Positions 44,790-53,016 of a stretch of 64,000 bases of DNA are shown piece after piece. The DNA is from Paraclostridium ghonii (GTDB taxonomy: Bacteria > Bacillota > Clostridia > Peptostreptococcales > Peptostreptococcaceae): assembly GCF_030815085.1 (NCBI RefSeq), contig NZ_JAUSWG010000010.1; one strand, written 5' to 3'. Position numbers and translations under genes: made by a program. Position 1 is the first letter of the stretch, and every line of letters begins with the position of its first letter. The notes beneath the pieces are model-generated. The model was not told the origin of the DNA, ran no database searches, and saw nothing but the letters and a program-made list of their open reading frames with translations.

Positions 44790-45458
44790 ATGGATAATGT
44801 TGATAATATTTTAGTCAATAAGATTTTACTTTCTTATGAAGATTTAGGTGAAAAGAAAATAATAAAAGAAATTGTAAAAAGTGTAAATGTTAATAAGAAA
44901 TTATATATGCTATATTTCAAGAAAAAATTCATACCTATATGCACTCTGCCTAGATTGAGAATTATACTTGTTTCAAAGCATGGATTTGTATCTTTTTGTT
45001 ATAATTTTTTTTCATTTCTACACTCCAAAAATATTTTTTTAAATATATCTAATAAAAATATTTTTTCTATTGCTAAATTTGTTATATATCATGAGGTTGG
45101 TCATATACTAGATTCAAGCATAGATGCTAGTAGAGCTGAGTATAGTCAGTTGATTAAAACATTTATAAATAAACTTATTGAATATGACATAGACATAGAT
45201 ATAGAAAACCTTCATAAGAAAAGCCTACCAGTAGATTTAGAAGAGTGTATTATAGATTTAAAGAAAAATCTTATAAATAGAGAATCTGTAGCTTGGTCTA
45301 TAGCTTATAAACTTATAGACTTTCAAGATAAGAATGAACAGTTTATTTTTGATAACATGAGGGAGTATGCCTTAGCTACTTATAACTTTGGCAATATTAA
45401 AAACATTATAAGTGAAAATAACATAGATGTTTTTCTAAAATACAAAAGAGTTGTATAA
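44790..45458 (+). CDS. Unknown cytosolic protein with an HEVGH zinc-protease-like motif
   Basis: 222 residues. His101-Glu102-Val-Gly-His105-Ile-Leu-Asp108 is a zinc metallopeptidase (zincin) motif preceded by a hydrophobic helix (IFSIAKFVIY). NRESVAWSIAY (163-173) could supply a third ligand, Glu165. The layout recalls the HExxHxxD...E.xA..xAY pattern of M34/ATLF-type proteases, but there is no signal peptide and the rest is unlike them. ATG with AAGGTGGTG upstream. Transcribed divergently from polC, convergent with the SH3b glucosaminidase. I do not recognise the family; the protease activity is inferred from motif only. Confidence 0.55.
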   Translation: MDNVDNILVNKILLSYEDLGEKKIIKEIVKSVNVNKKLYMLYFKKKFIPICTLPRLRIILVSKHGFVSFCYNFFSFLHSKNIFLNISNKNIFSIAKFVIYHEVGHILDSSIDASRAEYSQLIKTFINKLIEYDIDIDIENLHKKSLPVDLEECIIDLKKNLINRESVAWSIAYKLIDFQDKNEQFIFDNMREYALATYNFGNIKNIISENNIDVFLKYKRVV

Positions 45459-45490
45459 AAAAAATGAGGATAAAAAATCCTCATTTTTTT
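45458..45490. terminator. Bidirectional terminator
   Basis: A 14-bp stem AAAAAAATGAGGAT / ATCCTCATTTTTTT with a 5-nt loop. It serves the convergent HEVGH gene and SH3b gene, touching both stop codons. Confidence 0.85.
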
Positions 45491-47903
45491 ACTTTTTGTG
45501 AACTGGTACTTCATATACTAAATTACTAGGGTTATCATACATACCTACTAATTTATTCATTACTCCTGATATAGCATTTGCCCAATTTACATCTGTAGCA
45601 TATTGATGCCATAAGTAATCATAACTCCATCTCATTTTATATAAAGTATTTTGTCCGTATTTCCCACTATGTATATAATTTGAAGATAACCACTTAGCAG
45701 ATCCATCTATAGTTTTTTCAACACTTGTCCATCCATTTTTATATGCAGCTTCGGCCCCTGATAAGTTTGCAGTTCCATCAAAGGCCCCTATTCCAAAGAA
45801 ATTGTAAACCTTAACAGGTTGTGACAGTGGCTTTCCTTGGTATGATTTTAAAACCTGACCTTGTGCAAGAGTAGATTTCCCATATCCAGTTTCAAGCATG
45901 CAGTGCCCTACTAAATATACTACATCTATATTATAATTTTTAGCTGCATTTATAAAAGCTTGCCCTTGATTATAAAAAACATTCGTTCCCCCTGAAGCAG
46001 GGCTTAAACTATTTAAGTACCCATTTAATTCACTTGCACTTATTCCAGTACTGTATCTATCTAATCTTAAAAATTGTAACATACTACTTTTACTACCTGT
46101 AAAATTACTTGGGTTTATATAGTGTTCTATTTCTGATTTACTTGCTTGAGCAAATCCACGTGAAGATATCACATTTCCATTTCCTTTACTTGCTTGTTGA
46201 TTAACATGTTGAGTTAATGTATAGCTTACAGGTTTATTGTTGACAGTAGCTCCACCTACAACAGTCGAACTACCTCCTCCACCTGTGCTTTCACCACTAT
46301 AATCTTTTAAATATGAACTCGATACATATCCTTCTTTTCCATTGTATCCAATCTTTGACCATCCATTACTTTCTGATATTACTTCTACCTTTTCATTTTG
46401 CTTTAATGATCCTATTATGCTATTACTTGTTGATGGCCCACTTCTTACATTTAGCGATGTTACTGTTACTACCTTAGCATTACTTGCTGGTGGCTTTATA
46501 TTTTGATTTCCTCCATCACTATAATCTTTTAAATATGAACTTGATACATATCCTTCTTTTCCATTATATTTAATTTTTGACCACCCATTACTTTCTGATA
46601 TTACTTCTACCTTTTCATTTTGCTTTAATGATCCCATTACACTACTATTTGTTGATGCCCCACTTCTTACATTTAGTGATGTTGCTGTTACTACTTTTGT
46701 CTTACTTGGTGCTGGATTTGGGTTTGTATTTCCACCACTATAATCTTTTAAATATGAACTTGATACATATCCTTCTTTTCCATTATATTTAATTTTTGAC
46801 CATCCATTACTTTCTGATATTACTTCTACCTTTTCATTTTGCTTTAATGATCCTATTACACTACTATTTGTTGATGCCCCACTTCTTACATTTAGTGATG
46901 TTGCTGTTACTACTTTGGTCTTACTTGGTGTTGGTGTTGGACTTGGGCTTGTATTTCCACCACTATAATCTTTTAAATATGAACTTGATACATACCCGTC
47001 TCTTCCATTATATTTAATTTTTGACCATCCATTACTTTCTGATATTACTTCTACCTTTTCATTTTGCTTTAATGATCCTATTACACTACTATTTGTCGAT
47101 GCCCCACTTCTTACATTTAGTGATGTTGCTGTTACTACTTTGGTCTTACTTGGTGTTGGCGTTGGCGTTGAATTTGTACTTCCTCCGCTATAATCTTTTA
47201 AATATGAGCTTGATACATACCCATCTCTTCCATTATATTTAATTTTTGACCATCCATTACCTTCTGATATTACTTCTATTTTTTCATTTTGCTTTAATGA
47301 TCCTATTACACTATTACTTGTTGATGGTCCACTTCTTACATTTAGTGATGTTACTGTTACTATTTTAGTTTTATTCACTGTTTTACTTTCATATGTATTG
47401 ATATTTTCATTTGATTTCCTACTTGAATTTGCCTTATTTTCATTTGATAAGAATTCACTTGAAACATAGCCTATTCTTCCATCGTATTTAATCTTTGACC
47501 ATCCATTACTTTCTGATATTACCTCTACTTCAGTTCCTTTTTTTATTTTCACTATTACTCTATAGCTTGTTGATGCCCCACTTCTCATGTTAAGCGTATC
47601 AGCTGTAACAGTTTTTTTAGATCCTGATTGGTTCGTTTCATCACTGTTAATTTTTATATAGTCACTAGAAGCCCAACCAACATTTCCGTTTACTGCTTTT
47701 ATTTTATGCCATCTATCTTTACTTTCCAGTATTGTTACTTTTTCATTTTTCTTAACAGAAAAAAGCATAGGACTTCCTGTTGATGGCTCACTTCTTACAT
47801 TTAACGATGTTGCTGTTACTATACCTTCTTGATTAGATGCAAATACATTTGTAGCTGTAAATGGCATAAGCGCTAATGTAGCCATTGTTATTTTTTTATT
47901 CAA
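45489..47903 (-). CDS. Secreted N-acetylglucosaminidase with seven SH3b domains
   Basis: 804 residues from a TTG start at 47903, behind GGGGGGAG. A signal peptide (NKKITMATLALMPFTATNVFA) precedes seven bacterial SH3 domains (TSLNVRS...GWSKIKYNGRDGYVSSSYL), which bind the wall. The C-terminal 200 residues are a glucosaminidase domain (GHCMLETGYGKSTLAQG, VKVYNFFGIGAFDGTA) cleaving the glycan strands of peptidoglycan. Repeats 3-7 are nearly identical at DNA level. Probably an autolysin used in cell separation or growth. An upstream in-frame ATG (47978) has no ribosome binding site. Confidence 0.9.
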   Translation of the reverse strand: MNKKITMATLALMPFTATNVFASNQEGIVTATSLNVRSEPSTGSPMLFSVKKNEKVTILESKDRWHKIKAVNGNVGWASSDYIKINSDETNQSGSKKTVTADTLNMRSGASTSYRVIVKIKKGTEVEVISESNGWSKIKYDGRIGYVSSEFLSNENKANSSRKSNENINTYESKTVNKTKIVTVTSLNVRSGPSTSNSVIGSLKQNEKIEVISEGNGWSKIKYNGRDGYVSSSYLKDYSGGSTNSTPTPTPSKTKVVTATSLNVRSGASTNSSVIGSLKQNEKVEVISESNGWSKIKYNGRDGYVSSSYLKDYSGGNTSPSPTPTPSKTKVVTATSLNVRSGASTNSSVIGSLKQNEKVEVISESNGWSKIKYNGKEGYVSSSYLKDYSGGNTNPNPAPSKTKVVTATSLNVRSGASTNSSVMGSLKQNEKVEVISESNGWSKIKYNGKEGYVSSSYLKDYSDGGNQNIKPPASNAKVVTVTSLNVRSGPSTSNSIIGSLKQNEKVEVISESNGWSKIGYNGKEGYVSSSYLKDYSGESTGGGGSSTVVGGATVNNKPVSYTLTQHVNQQASKGNGNVISSRGFAQASKSEIEHYINPSNFTGSKSSMLQFLRLDRYSTGISASELNGYLNSLSPASGGTNVFYNQGQAFINAAKNYNIDVVYLVGHCMLETGYGKSTLAQGQVLKSYQGKPLSQPVKVYNFFGIGAFDGTANLSGAEAAYKNGWTSVEKTIDGSAKWLSSNYIHSGKYGQNTLYKMRWSYDYLWHQYATDVNWANAISGVMNKLVGMYDNPSNLVYEVPVHKK
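46297..47380 (-). repeat. Five near-identical tandem SH3b coding repeats
   Basis: Units begin at the shared CTATAATCTTTTAAATA segment at 46297, 46519, 46738, 46963 and 47188. Spacings are 222, 219, 225 and 225 bp, all multiples of three. Unit differences sit mostly in the Thr/Pro/Ser-rich linkers. Such a tract can gain or lose units by recombination without breaking the frame. Confidence 0.9.
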
Positions 47904-48031
47904 CAAATCTCCCCCCTTATTTAAATTAATTTTTAGATTTGTATTTAATATACGACCAGTTATTTTTATATTAAACACAAACAGTTAAAATTTTGTAACT
48001 TTTACTATATTTTTATAATTGCATACAAAAA

Positions 48032-48051
48032 AAGATGGGTAATCCCATCTT
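48032..48051 (-). terminator. Terminator of the cupin gene
   Basis: An 8-bp GC-containing stem AAGATGGG / CCCATCTT with loop TAAT and a T run on the minus strand, adjacent to the cupin stop. Confidence 0.8.
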
Positions 48052-48052
48052 C

Positions 48053-48400
48053 TTAATCATTTATAACTATTGCTATTAATTCTAATTCTTCATCTCCAGT
48101 ATTTTCTAGATAATGAGATTGTCCATCTGTAGTGTAAACAACATCTCCTGATCCAATAGGCTGCATAAATCCACCATCTAAAACTCTACCTTCACCTTTA
48201 ATTATATAATATACCTCAAAATCATCTGTATGGTCATGGACTCCTATAGATGCTCCTGGTTCTAAAACTAATCTTGAAATTAACTTAGCTTTATTTTTCA
48301 GATCTTTTCCTTCAATCAAATGATACATAGTAGTAATTCCTCTACCATCCCTTAGGTTTTTAACTTTGTTTTCAGTTAACTCCTGTGGTCTTTTTATCAT
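48053..48400 (-). CDS. Single-domain cupin protein
   Basis: A 115-residue beta-barrel protein. Cupin motif 1 is GVHDHTDDFEVYYIIKGEG with two His and a Glu for metal binding. Motif 2 is the GDVVYTTDGQSHYLENTGDEELE segment. Members bind or convert small molecules; no enzyme activity can be assigned. ATG behind a run of G. It has its own terminator and lies between prsA and the SH3b glucosaminidase. Confidence 0.85.
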   Translation of the reverse strand: MIKRPQELTENKVKNLRDGRGITTMYHLIEGKDLKNKAKLISRLVLEPGASIGVHDHTDDFEVYYIIKGEGRVLDGGFMQPIGSGDVVYTTDGQSHYLENTGDEELELIAIVIND

Positions 48401-48484
48401 TTAAATCGCCCCCCCGTATATGCTTACTATAATTTTATCACATTTATAAATCATAGTGATACAGGAAGATACATTTTTAAAAAT

Positions 48485-49483
48485 TTATTTTTTAACTTCT
48501 ACTTTATATTCTTTTGTTAACTTATCAATTAAATCATTTTGCTTGTTTAATACTAAATCCTTTTTTAATTTATCTTTTGCCTCATCAAAAGCCATTTCTT
48601 TTTCACCTGTTTTCTTTATTATATGATATCCATATTGAGTTTCAACTACCTCTGTATATACTTGACTATTATTTAAGCTAAATGCAGCTTTTTCAAATTC
48701 AGACACCATATCTCCTTTTCCAAAATAGCCTAAATCTCCTCCTTTTTCAGCGCTTCCATCTTCAGAGTGCTTTTTAGCTAATTGGGCAAAATCTTCTCCT
48801 TCTAATGCCTTTTTAAGTATATCTTCTGCTAACTTTTTATTTTCTTTTAACTTAGATTCATCCAATTTAGCTCCATTTTCATCAGTATTTTTTATTAGTA
48901 TATGAGATGCGCTTATTTGATTAAAATCTTTTTTGTTTTTGTTGTAATATTCCTCAACTTCTTTATCACTTACTTGACTTTTTTCCTCTATATATTTCGC
49001 TGCTACAGCCTCTTTTTCTATAGCTTTTCTCATTTCTTCTTTAGTAAGTCCAAATTGTTTTAAATATGAATCTTCATCTAGTCCAAATGTTTTAGATATA
49101 GTAGCCATATACGTGTTGTATTGCTCATCAATTACTTTATCATCAAGTTTAAAGTTATTCTTAGTAGCTTCTTTATATAACATTTCTGTAGTTACTATAT
49201 GATCTATCGCATTTTGTTCATAATAATCTATCTGTTCATCAGTCATTTTATCCTTTCCATTCATATAAAATAAAGGTTCCATTACATTCTTTAATTCTTT
49301 TTCTGTTATTTTTGTATCTCCAACTGTTGCAATAATCTTATTATCACTATAGTGCCTACTAGTAGCTGGTAAATCTCTTCCTTTTCCTTTCCCAACGTAA
49401 AAACCTGCTGCCCCTACTCCAATTACTAAGATTCCTGCAATTATCCATATTTTTTTATTTATATGTTTCTTTTCTTTATCCAT
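48485..49483 (-). CDS. Membrane-anchored peptidyl-prolyl isomerase, PrsA/SurA-like
   Basis: 332 residues. A TM helix (KKIWIIAGILVIGVGAAGFYVG) anchors the protein outside the membrane. A SurA-N chaperone region (about 45-165) and a parvulin domain (ISASHILIKNTDENG...GGDLGYFGKGDMVSEFEKAAFSL, about 192-290) follow. It helps secreted proteins fold. The usual PrsA lipobox cysteine is absent, so it is not a lipoprotein; this variant is common in Clostridia. ATG start after AGGAGG. Confidence 0.88.
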   Translation of the reverse strand: MDKEKKHINKKIWIIAGILVIGVGAAGFYVGKGKGRDLPATSRHYSDNKIIATVGDTKITEKELKNVMEPLFYMNGKDKMTDEQIDYYEQNAIDHIVTTEMLYKEATKNNFKLDDKVIDEQYNTYMATISKTFGLDEDSYLKQFGLTKEEMRKAIEKEAVAAKYIEEKSQVSDKEVEEYYNKNKKDFNQISASHILIKNTDENGAKLDESKLKENKKLAEDILKKALEGEDFAQLAKKHSEDGSAEKGGDLGYFGKGDMVSEFEKAAFSLNNSQVYTEVVETQYGYHIIKKTGEKEMAFDEAKDKLKKDLVLNKQNDLIDKLTKEYKVEVKK

Positions 49484-49624
49484 GATTTTTAAAGTACCTC
49501 CTAAAATTTATTTTTCAATTAAACTTTACATTATAAATATGAATTCCATATGAATGCTAAATAATTCCATCACATGTTAATTATAGCCCATTCGTATTCA
49601 CAGTAAATATATATTTTTAATTAT

Positions 49625-49676
49625 TAATAATGCAAAAAAGTATGAATTTAAATTCATACTTTTTTGCATTATTAAA
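49625..49676. terminator. 52-bp perfect palindrome acting as terminator
   Basis: The sequence is its own complement over 52 bp with no central spacer: left arm 49625-49650, right arm 49651-49676. Arms contain AATGCAAAAAAGTATG. It lies 6 bp past the GNAT gene stop, and its internal T run gives a transcription stop on the minus strand. Confidence 0.7.
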
Positions 49677-49682
49677 ATATAA

Positions 49683-50267
49683 TTAATCTAAATATCTTGA
49701 TAATATATAATCTTTTCTATATAACTCATATATATCACACTTTATAACCTTTGTATTATTTGAATTTTTTATCTTTTTATCATATGTTTTTACATATTTA
49801 AATCCTAGACTCTCTAAAGACTTTCTGGTTCTTGGATTTTGTTCATAAGTAGTAGCTGTAAGCTTTTCTAAATTTAAAACTTTAAATCCATACATTAAAG
49901 AATACCTAGTTAATTGTGTGGCTATATCATCTCCCCAATACATAGGATTTATACATATACCAATTTCAGCTTCTTTATCTTTCCTGGAAACATTGTTAAG
50001 CCCTATATTTCCTATTAACTTTTTATTTTTTTTATCTACTATAGCCCAATGATTTACATTACCTTTCTTATAGCTACCTATAAAGTAATTTCTTATAAAC
50101 CTTTTTGTTTCAGCTATTGATTTATGAGCTTTTATAGGAAGATATTTTACTACCTTGTTCTGACTATAGTATTCAAACATACTCATTGCATCTTCTATAC
50201 ATATAGGTCTTAATATATATTTGTCTGTTTCGATTATTTTCATTTGAGGATATATAGAATCTTCCAT
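49683..50267 (-). CDS. GNAT-family N-acetyltransferase (RimJ/RimL type)
   Basis: 194 residues. Motifs: TDKYILRPICIEDAMSMFEYYS at the N-terminus, NHWAIVDKKNKKLIGNIGLNNV, EIGICINPMYWGDDIATQLTRYSLMYGF (the acetyl-CoA loop, degenerate Q/RxxGxG/A) and NLEKLTATTYEQNPRTRKSLESLGFKYVKT. It resembles RimJ-like and phosphinothricin-type acetyltransferases. The substrate cannot be read. ATG after GGAGGG. Monocistronic. Confidence 0.85.
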   Translation of the reverse strand: MEDSIYPQMKIIETDKYILRPICIEDAMSMFEYYSQNKVVKYLPIKAHKSIAETKRFIRNYFIGSYKKGNVNHWAIVDKKNKKLIGNIGLNNVSRKDKEAEIGICINPMYWGDDIATQLTRYSLMYGFKVLNLEKLTATTYEQNPRTRKSLESLGFKYVKTYDKKIKNSNNTKVIKCDIYELYRKDYILSRYLD

Positions 50268-50346
50268 TAATCATGCCCTCCTTAAAATAAACTAATACTA
50301 CTTTATATGCATATATGTTTTTAGTCTTTGATCTATGTATAAAAAA

Positions 50347-50385
50347 AGGTATAAAATAAATATTTTTCATACTTATCTTATACCT
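50347..50385 (-). terminator. Terminator of the ABC exporter gene
   Basis: A 13-bp stem with one mismatch (AGGTATAAaATAA / TTATcTTATACCT), followed on the minus strand by seven T. Confidence 0.75.
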
Positions 50386-50394
50386 CGTTATTAT

Positions 50395-52095
50395 TTACTT
50401 TCTATGAAGGTTTGAGTATACACCACCCTTTTCAATTAATTCTTGATGATTTCCTCTTTCTTCTATTCCATTTTGAGTTAAAACTATTATCTCATCTGCA
50501 TTTTTTATAGTTGATAATCTATGTGCTACAACTAAGTTTGTTCTATCTTTTCCTAATTCTTCTAAGGATTTTTGTATTTCTTGTTCAGTAACATTGTCAA
50601 GTGCTGATGTAGCTTCATCTAGAATCATTATAGGTGGATTTTTAAGGAATATTCTTGCTATAGATATTCTTTGTTTTTGTCCTCCTGAAAGTTTGATTCC
50701 TCTTTCTCCTACATAAGTATCATATCCTTTAGGCAATGTCATTATAAAATCATGAATTCTTGCTTTTTTACATGCTTCTATAACTTCCTTGTCAGTTGCA
50801 CCTGATTTTCCTATTATTATATTTTCCTTTATAGTTCCTGTAAATAAAAATACATCTTGTGCTACTACACCTATGTTTTTTCTAAGAGAATTTAAACTTA
50901 CATCTTTCACGCTAATTCCATCTATTTTTATATCGCCTTCTTCAAAGTCAAAGAATCTTGGTATAAGATTACATAAAGTAGTCTTACCTCCCCCAGATGG
51001 GCCAACTAGTGCTACTGTTTTTCCAGCTTCCACTGATAGACTTAAATTTTTAAATACTTCATTATCATCTTCATAAGTAAATGATACATTTTCTATTTCT
51101 ATATTTCCTTTAACATTTTTAAGCTCTATAGGATTTTCGACTTCTTTTTCTGTTTCTTCATTTATAATTTCTGAAAATCTTTCAAATCCAGTCATCCCAT
51201 TTTGATACTGTTCTGTAAAGTTTATTAATTTTCTAATAGGTTGTATAAACATATTTACATACAGAAGATACGCTGCAAAATCTCCTAAGTTTATGTAATT
51301 CATATACGCAAAATAACCACCAACTATTAATACAACTAAATTTAAAAAATCTATAAGTAAAAACATTCCAGAGAAATACTGTGCCATAACTTTATAAGCA
51401 CCTTCTCTAGCATACTTAAATATATCATTAGATTCATCAAACTTTTCTAATTCTTCTTTTTCTGTACAAAATGACTTAGTTACTCTCATACCTGCTATAC
51501 TATTTTCTAAAGTTGCATTTACATCACCTGTTTTTACTCTAGTTTCCATAAATGCTTTTGACATTCTTTTTCTTTGTGTTACAGCATACAAAATTATAAA
51601 TGGTAATATTGAGAAAATAATTAAAGTAAGAGGTACATTTATTCTAAGTAAAATAAAAAATGAACCTATTAACATTACTAATGATACAAATAAATCTTCT
51701 GGTCCATGATGTGCTAATTCAGAAACTTCCATAAGGTCATTTATAATTCTAGACATTATAACTCCAGATTTATTATCATTAAAATATGAGTTAGGAAGTT
51801 TTTGTAGATGAGTGAAAACATAGCTTCTCATATCTGCTTGCATTCTAACTCCTACAACATGTCCCCAATATTGCATAAAATAGTTTAATCCCGCTTTTAA
51901 TATAAATATTAATAGTAATGTAATCGCAAACACTATTAACATCCTTAAATCTTTATTTGGTACAACTTCATTCATTATATTTCTAGTTATCATAGGATAA
52001 ACTAGATCACATAAAGCTACTGTAAATGCAGCTAATAAATCAAGTATGAATAATTTTTTATATGGTTTATAATATTTTATAAATTCTTTTAACAT
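50395..52095 (-). CDS. ABC transporter, fused permease and ATPase (MsbA/LmrA type)
   Basis: A 566-residue half-transporter working as a dimer. Six helices (about 1-300) are followed by the nucleotide-binding domain: Walker A GPSGGGKTTL (about 364), Q loop VAQDVFLF, signature LSGGQKQRISIA, Walker B IMILDEATSALD and switch AHRLST. It exports lipids, drugs or peptides. No dedicated second half or peptidase domain is present. It has its own promoter and terminator, and is next to lytR but separated by 168 bp. Confidence 0.93.
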   Translation of the reverse strand: MLKEFIKYYKPYKKLFILDLLAAFTVALCDLVYPMITRNIMNEVVPNKDLRMLIVFAITLLLIFILKAGLNYFMQYWGHVVGVRMQADMRSYVFTHLQKLPNSYFNDNKSGVIMSRIINDLMEVSELAHHGPEDLFVSLVMLIGSFFILLRINVPLTLIIFSILPFIILYAVTQRKRMSKAFMETRVKTGDVNATLENSIAGMRVTKSFCTEKEELEKFDESNDIFKYAREGAYKVMAQYFSGMFLLIDFLNLVVLIVGGYFAYMNYINLGDFAAYLLYVNMFIQPIRKLINFTEQYQNGMTGFERFSEIINEETEKEVENPIELKNVKGNIEIENVSFTYEDDNEVFKNLSLSVEAGKTVALVGPSGGGKTTLCNLIPRFFDFEEGDIKIDGISVKDVSLNSLRKNIGVVAQDVFLFTGTIKENIIIGKSGATDKEVIEACKKARIHDFIMTLPKGYDTYVGERGIKLSGGQKQRISIARIFLKNPPIMILDEATSALDNVTEQEIQKSLEELGKDRTNLVVAHRLSTIKNADEIIVLTQNGIEERGNHQELIEKGGVYSNLHRK

Positions 52096-52117
52096 ACCAT
52101 ACCTCCTTGTCTATACT

Positions 52118-52146
52118 ATTATATACCCAATTTAAGTATATGTAAT
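52118..52146 (-). promoter_or_regulatory. Promoter of the ABC exporter gene
   Basis: Minus-strand ATTACA (52141-52146), 17 bp, TATAAT (52118-52123). The predicted start is only about 15 bp before the AGGAGG ribosome binding site, giving a very short leader. Confidence 0.5.
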
Positions 52147-52263
52147 AAAAAAATACCAAGAATGAATATATAAATAATATTATTATTTTTAGCAGCATCA
52201 GTTTTATTTACTAAATCATTGTTTAATATTTCTTTAGTTGACTTCTGATTTGTATAACTTGAT

Positions 52264-53004
52264 TTATATATGCATAATATTTCTAAAATCTTTTATATTA
52301 CTTCTACTAACTGGAATTTCTTTATTTATATCATTTAGCTTAAGTATATATGTACTATTAAACCATGGTATAATTTCTTTTATTTTATTTATATTAACAA
52401 TATATGATCTATGAGTCTTAAAAAATTGATTGCTTGGTAAGCTTTTAAAAAACTCAGAAATTGAACTTCTAACCACATACTCATTTTTACTTGTATAAAC
52501 TATCGTATCTCTTTCTCTAGCTTCACAGTAATATATATCATCAAACTTTAAAACTATCATTTTGTCATTTTTCCACATGGTTATCGTATCTTGTATCTCA
52601 CTTTTTTCTTCTATAGCTTGTTCGTTCTTCAAAAACTTTTCATTTTCTTCACACTCTTTTAGTTTATTTAATGTATTTATTATCCTTTGTTCTGAGTATG
52701 GTTTTAATACATAATCAAAAACCTCTAGCTCAAATGCTTCTACTGCATGTTCTTTATATGCTGTTATAAATACAATCTTTGGTTTACACTTAAACTTATT
52801 TATAGTTTTAGCTAATAATATACCATCTAGCATAGGTATATTTATATCTAAAAATATAACATCTACAGTGTTTTCTTGTATAAACTTTAATACGTCTATT
52901 CCATTATCAAACTCATTTACAATTTTAATATTGCTATGATTATTAATAAAATATTTTAATTCTTCTCTTGCTGGAAATTCATCTTCTACTATGATACACT
53001 GCAT
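52264..53004 (-). CDS. LytTR-family response regulator (LytR/LytT)
   Basis: 246 residues. The receiver domain has CIIVEDE and VIFLDINIPMLDG (phosphoacceptor Asp), FITAYKEHAVEAFELEVFDYVLKP (Thr and Lys). The LytTR DNA-binding domain covers about 140-245 (YYCEARERDTIVYTSKNEYVVRSSISEF...FFKTHRSYIVNINKI). I chose the ATG at 53004, 8 nt after AGGAGG. It follows lytS by 12 bp. It probably activates the divergent gene on the other side of lytS, whose promoter carries spaced GTAAC repeats. Confidence 0.92.
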   Translation of the reverse strand: MQCIIVEDEFPAREELKYFINNHSNIKIVNEFDNGIDVLKFIQENTVDVIFLDINIPMLDGILLAKTINKFKCKPKIVFITAYKEHAVEAFELEVFDYVLKPYSEQRIINTLNKLKECEENEKFLKNEQAIEEKSEIQDTITMWKNDKMIVLKFDDIYYCEARERDTIVYTSKNEYVVRSSISEFFKSLPSNQFFKTHRSYIVNINKIKEIIPWFNSTYILKLNDINKEIPVSRSNIKDFRNIMHI

Positions 53005-53016
53005 TAGCAAATCCTC

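Noticed and set aside
46577..47242. Three plus-strand open frames with MTIHYFLILLLPFHFALM repeats
   Set aside because: They are antisense to the SH3b tandem repeats, have no ribosome binding site and owe their hydrophobicity to the complementary frame.
46297..47380. CRISPR-like regular repeats
   Set aside because: Units are about 220 bp, coding, and contain SH3b domains; no short repeats with unique spacers.
50173..50370. Minus-strand 65-codon frame overlapping the GNAT gene start
   Set aside because: It overlaps a well-supported gene and terminator in another frame and lacks a ribosome binding site.
52148..52263. Minus-strand open stretch between lytR and the ABC gene ending NNNIIYIFILGIFFITYT
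   Set aside because: It looks like a small membrane peptide, but no ATG, GTG or TTG exists in frame and no ribosome binding site is seen. It may be a remnant; not called.
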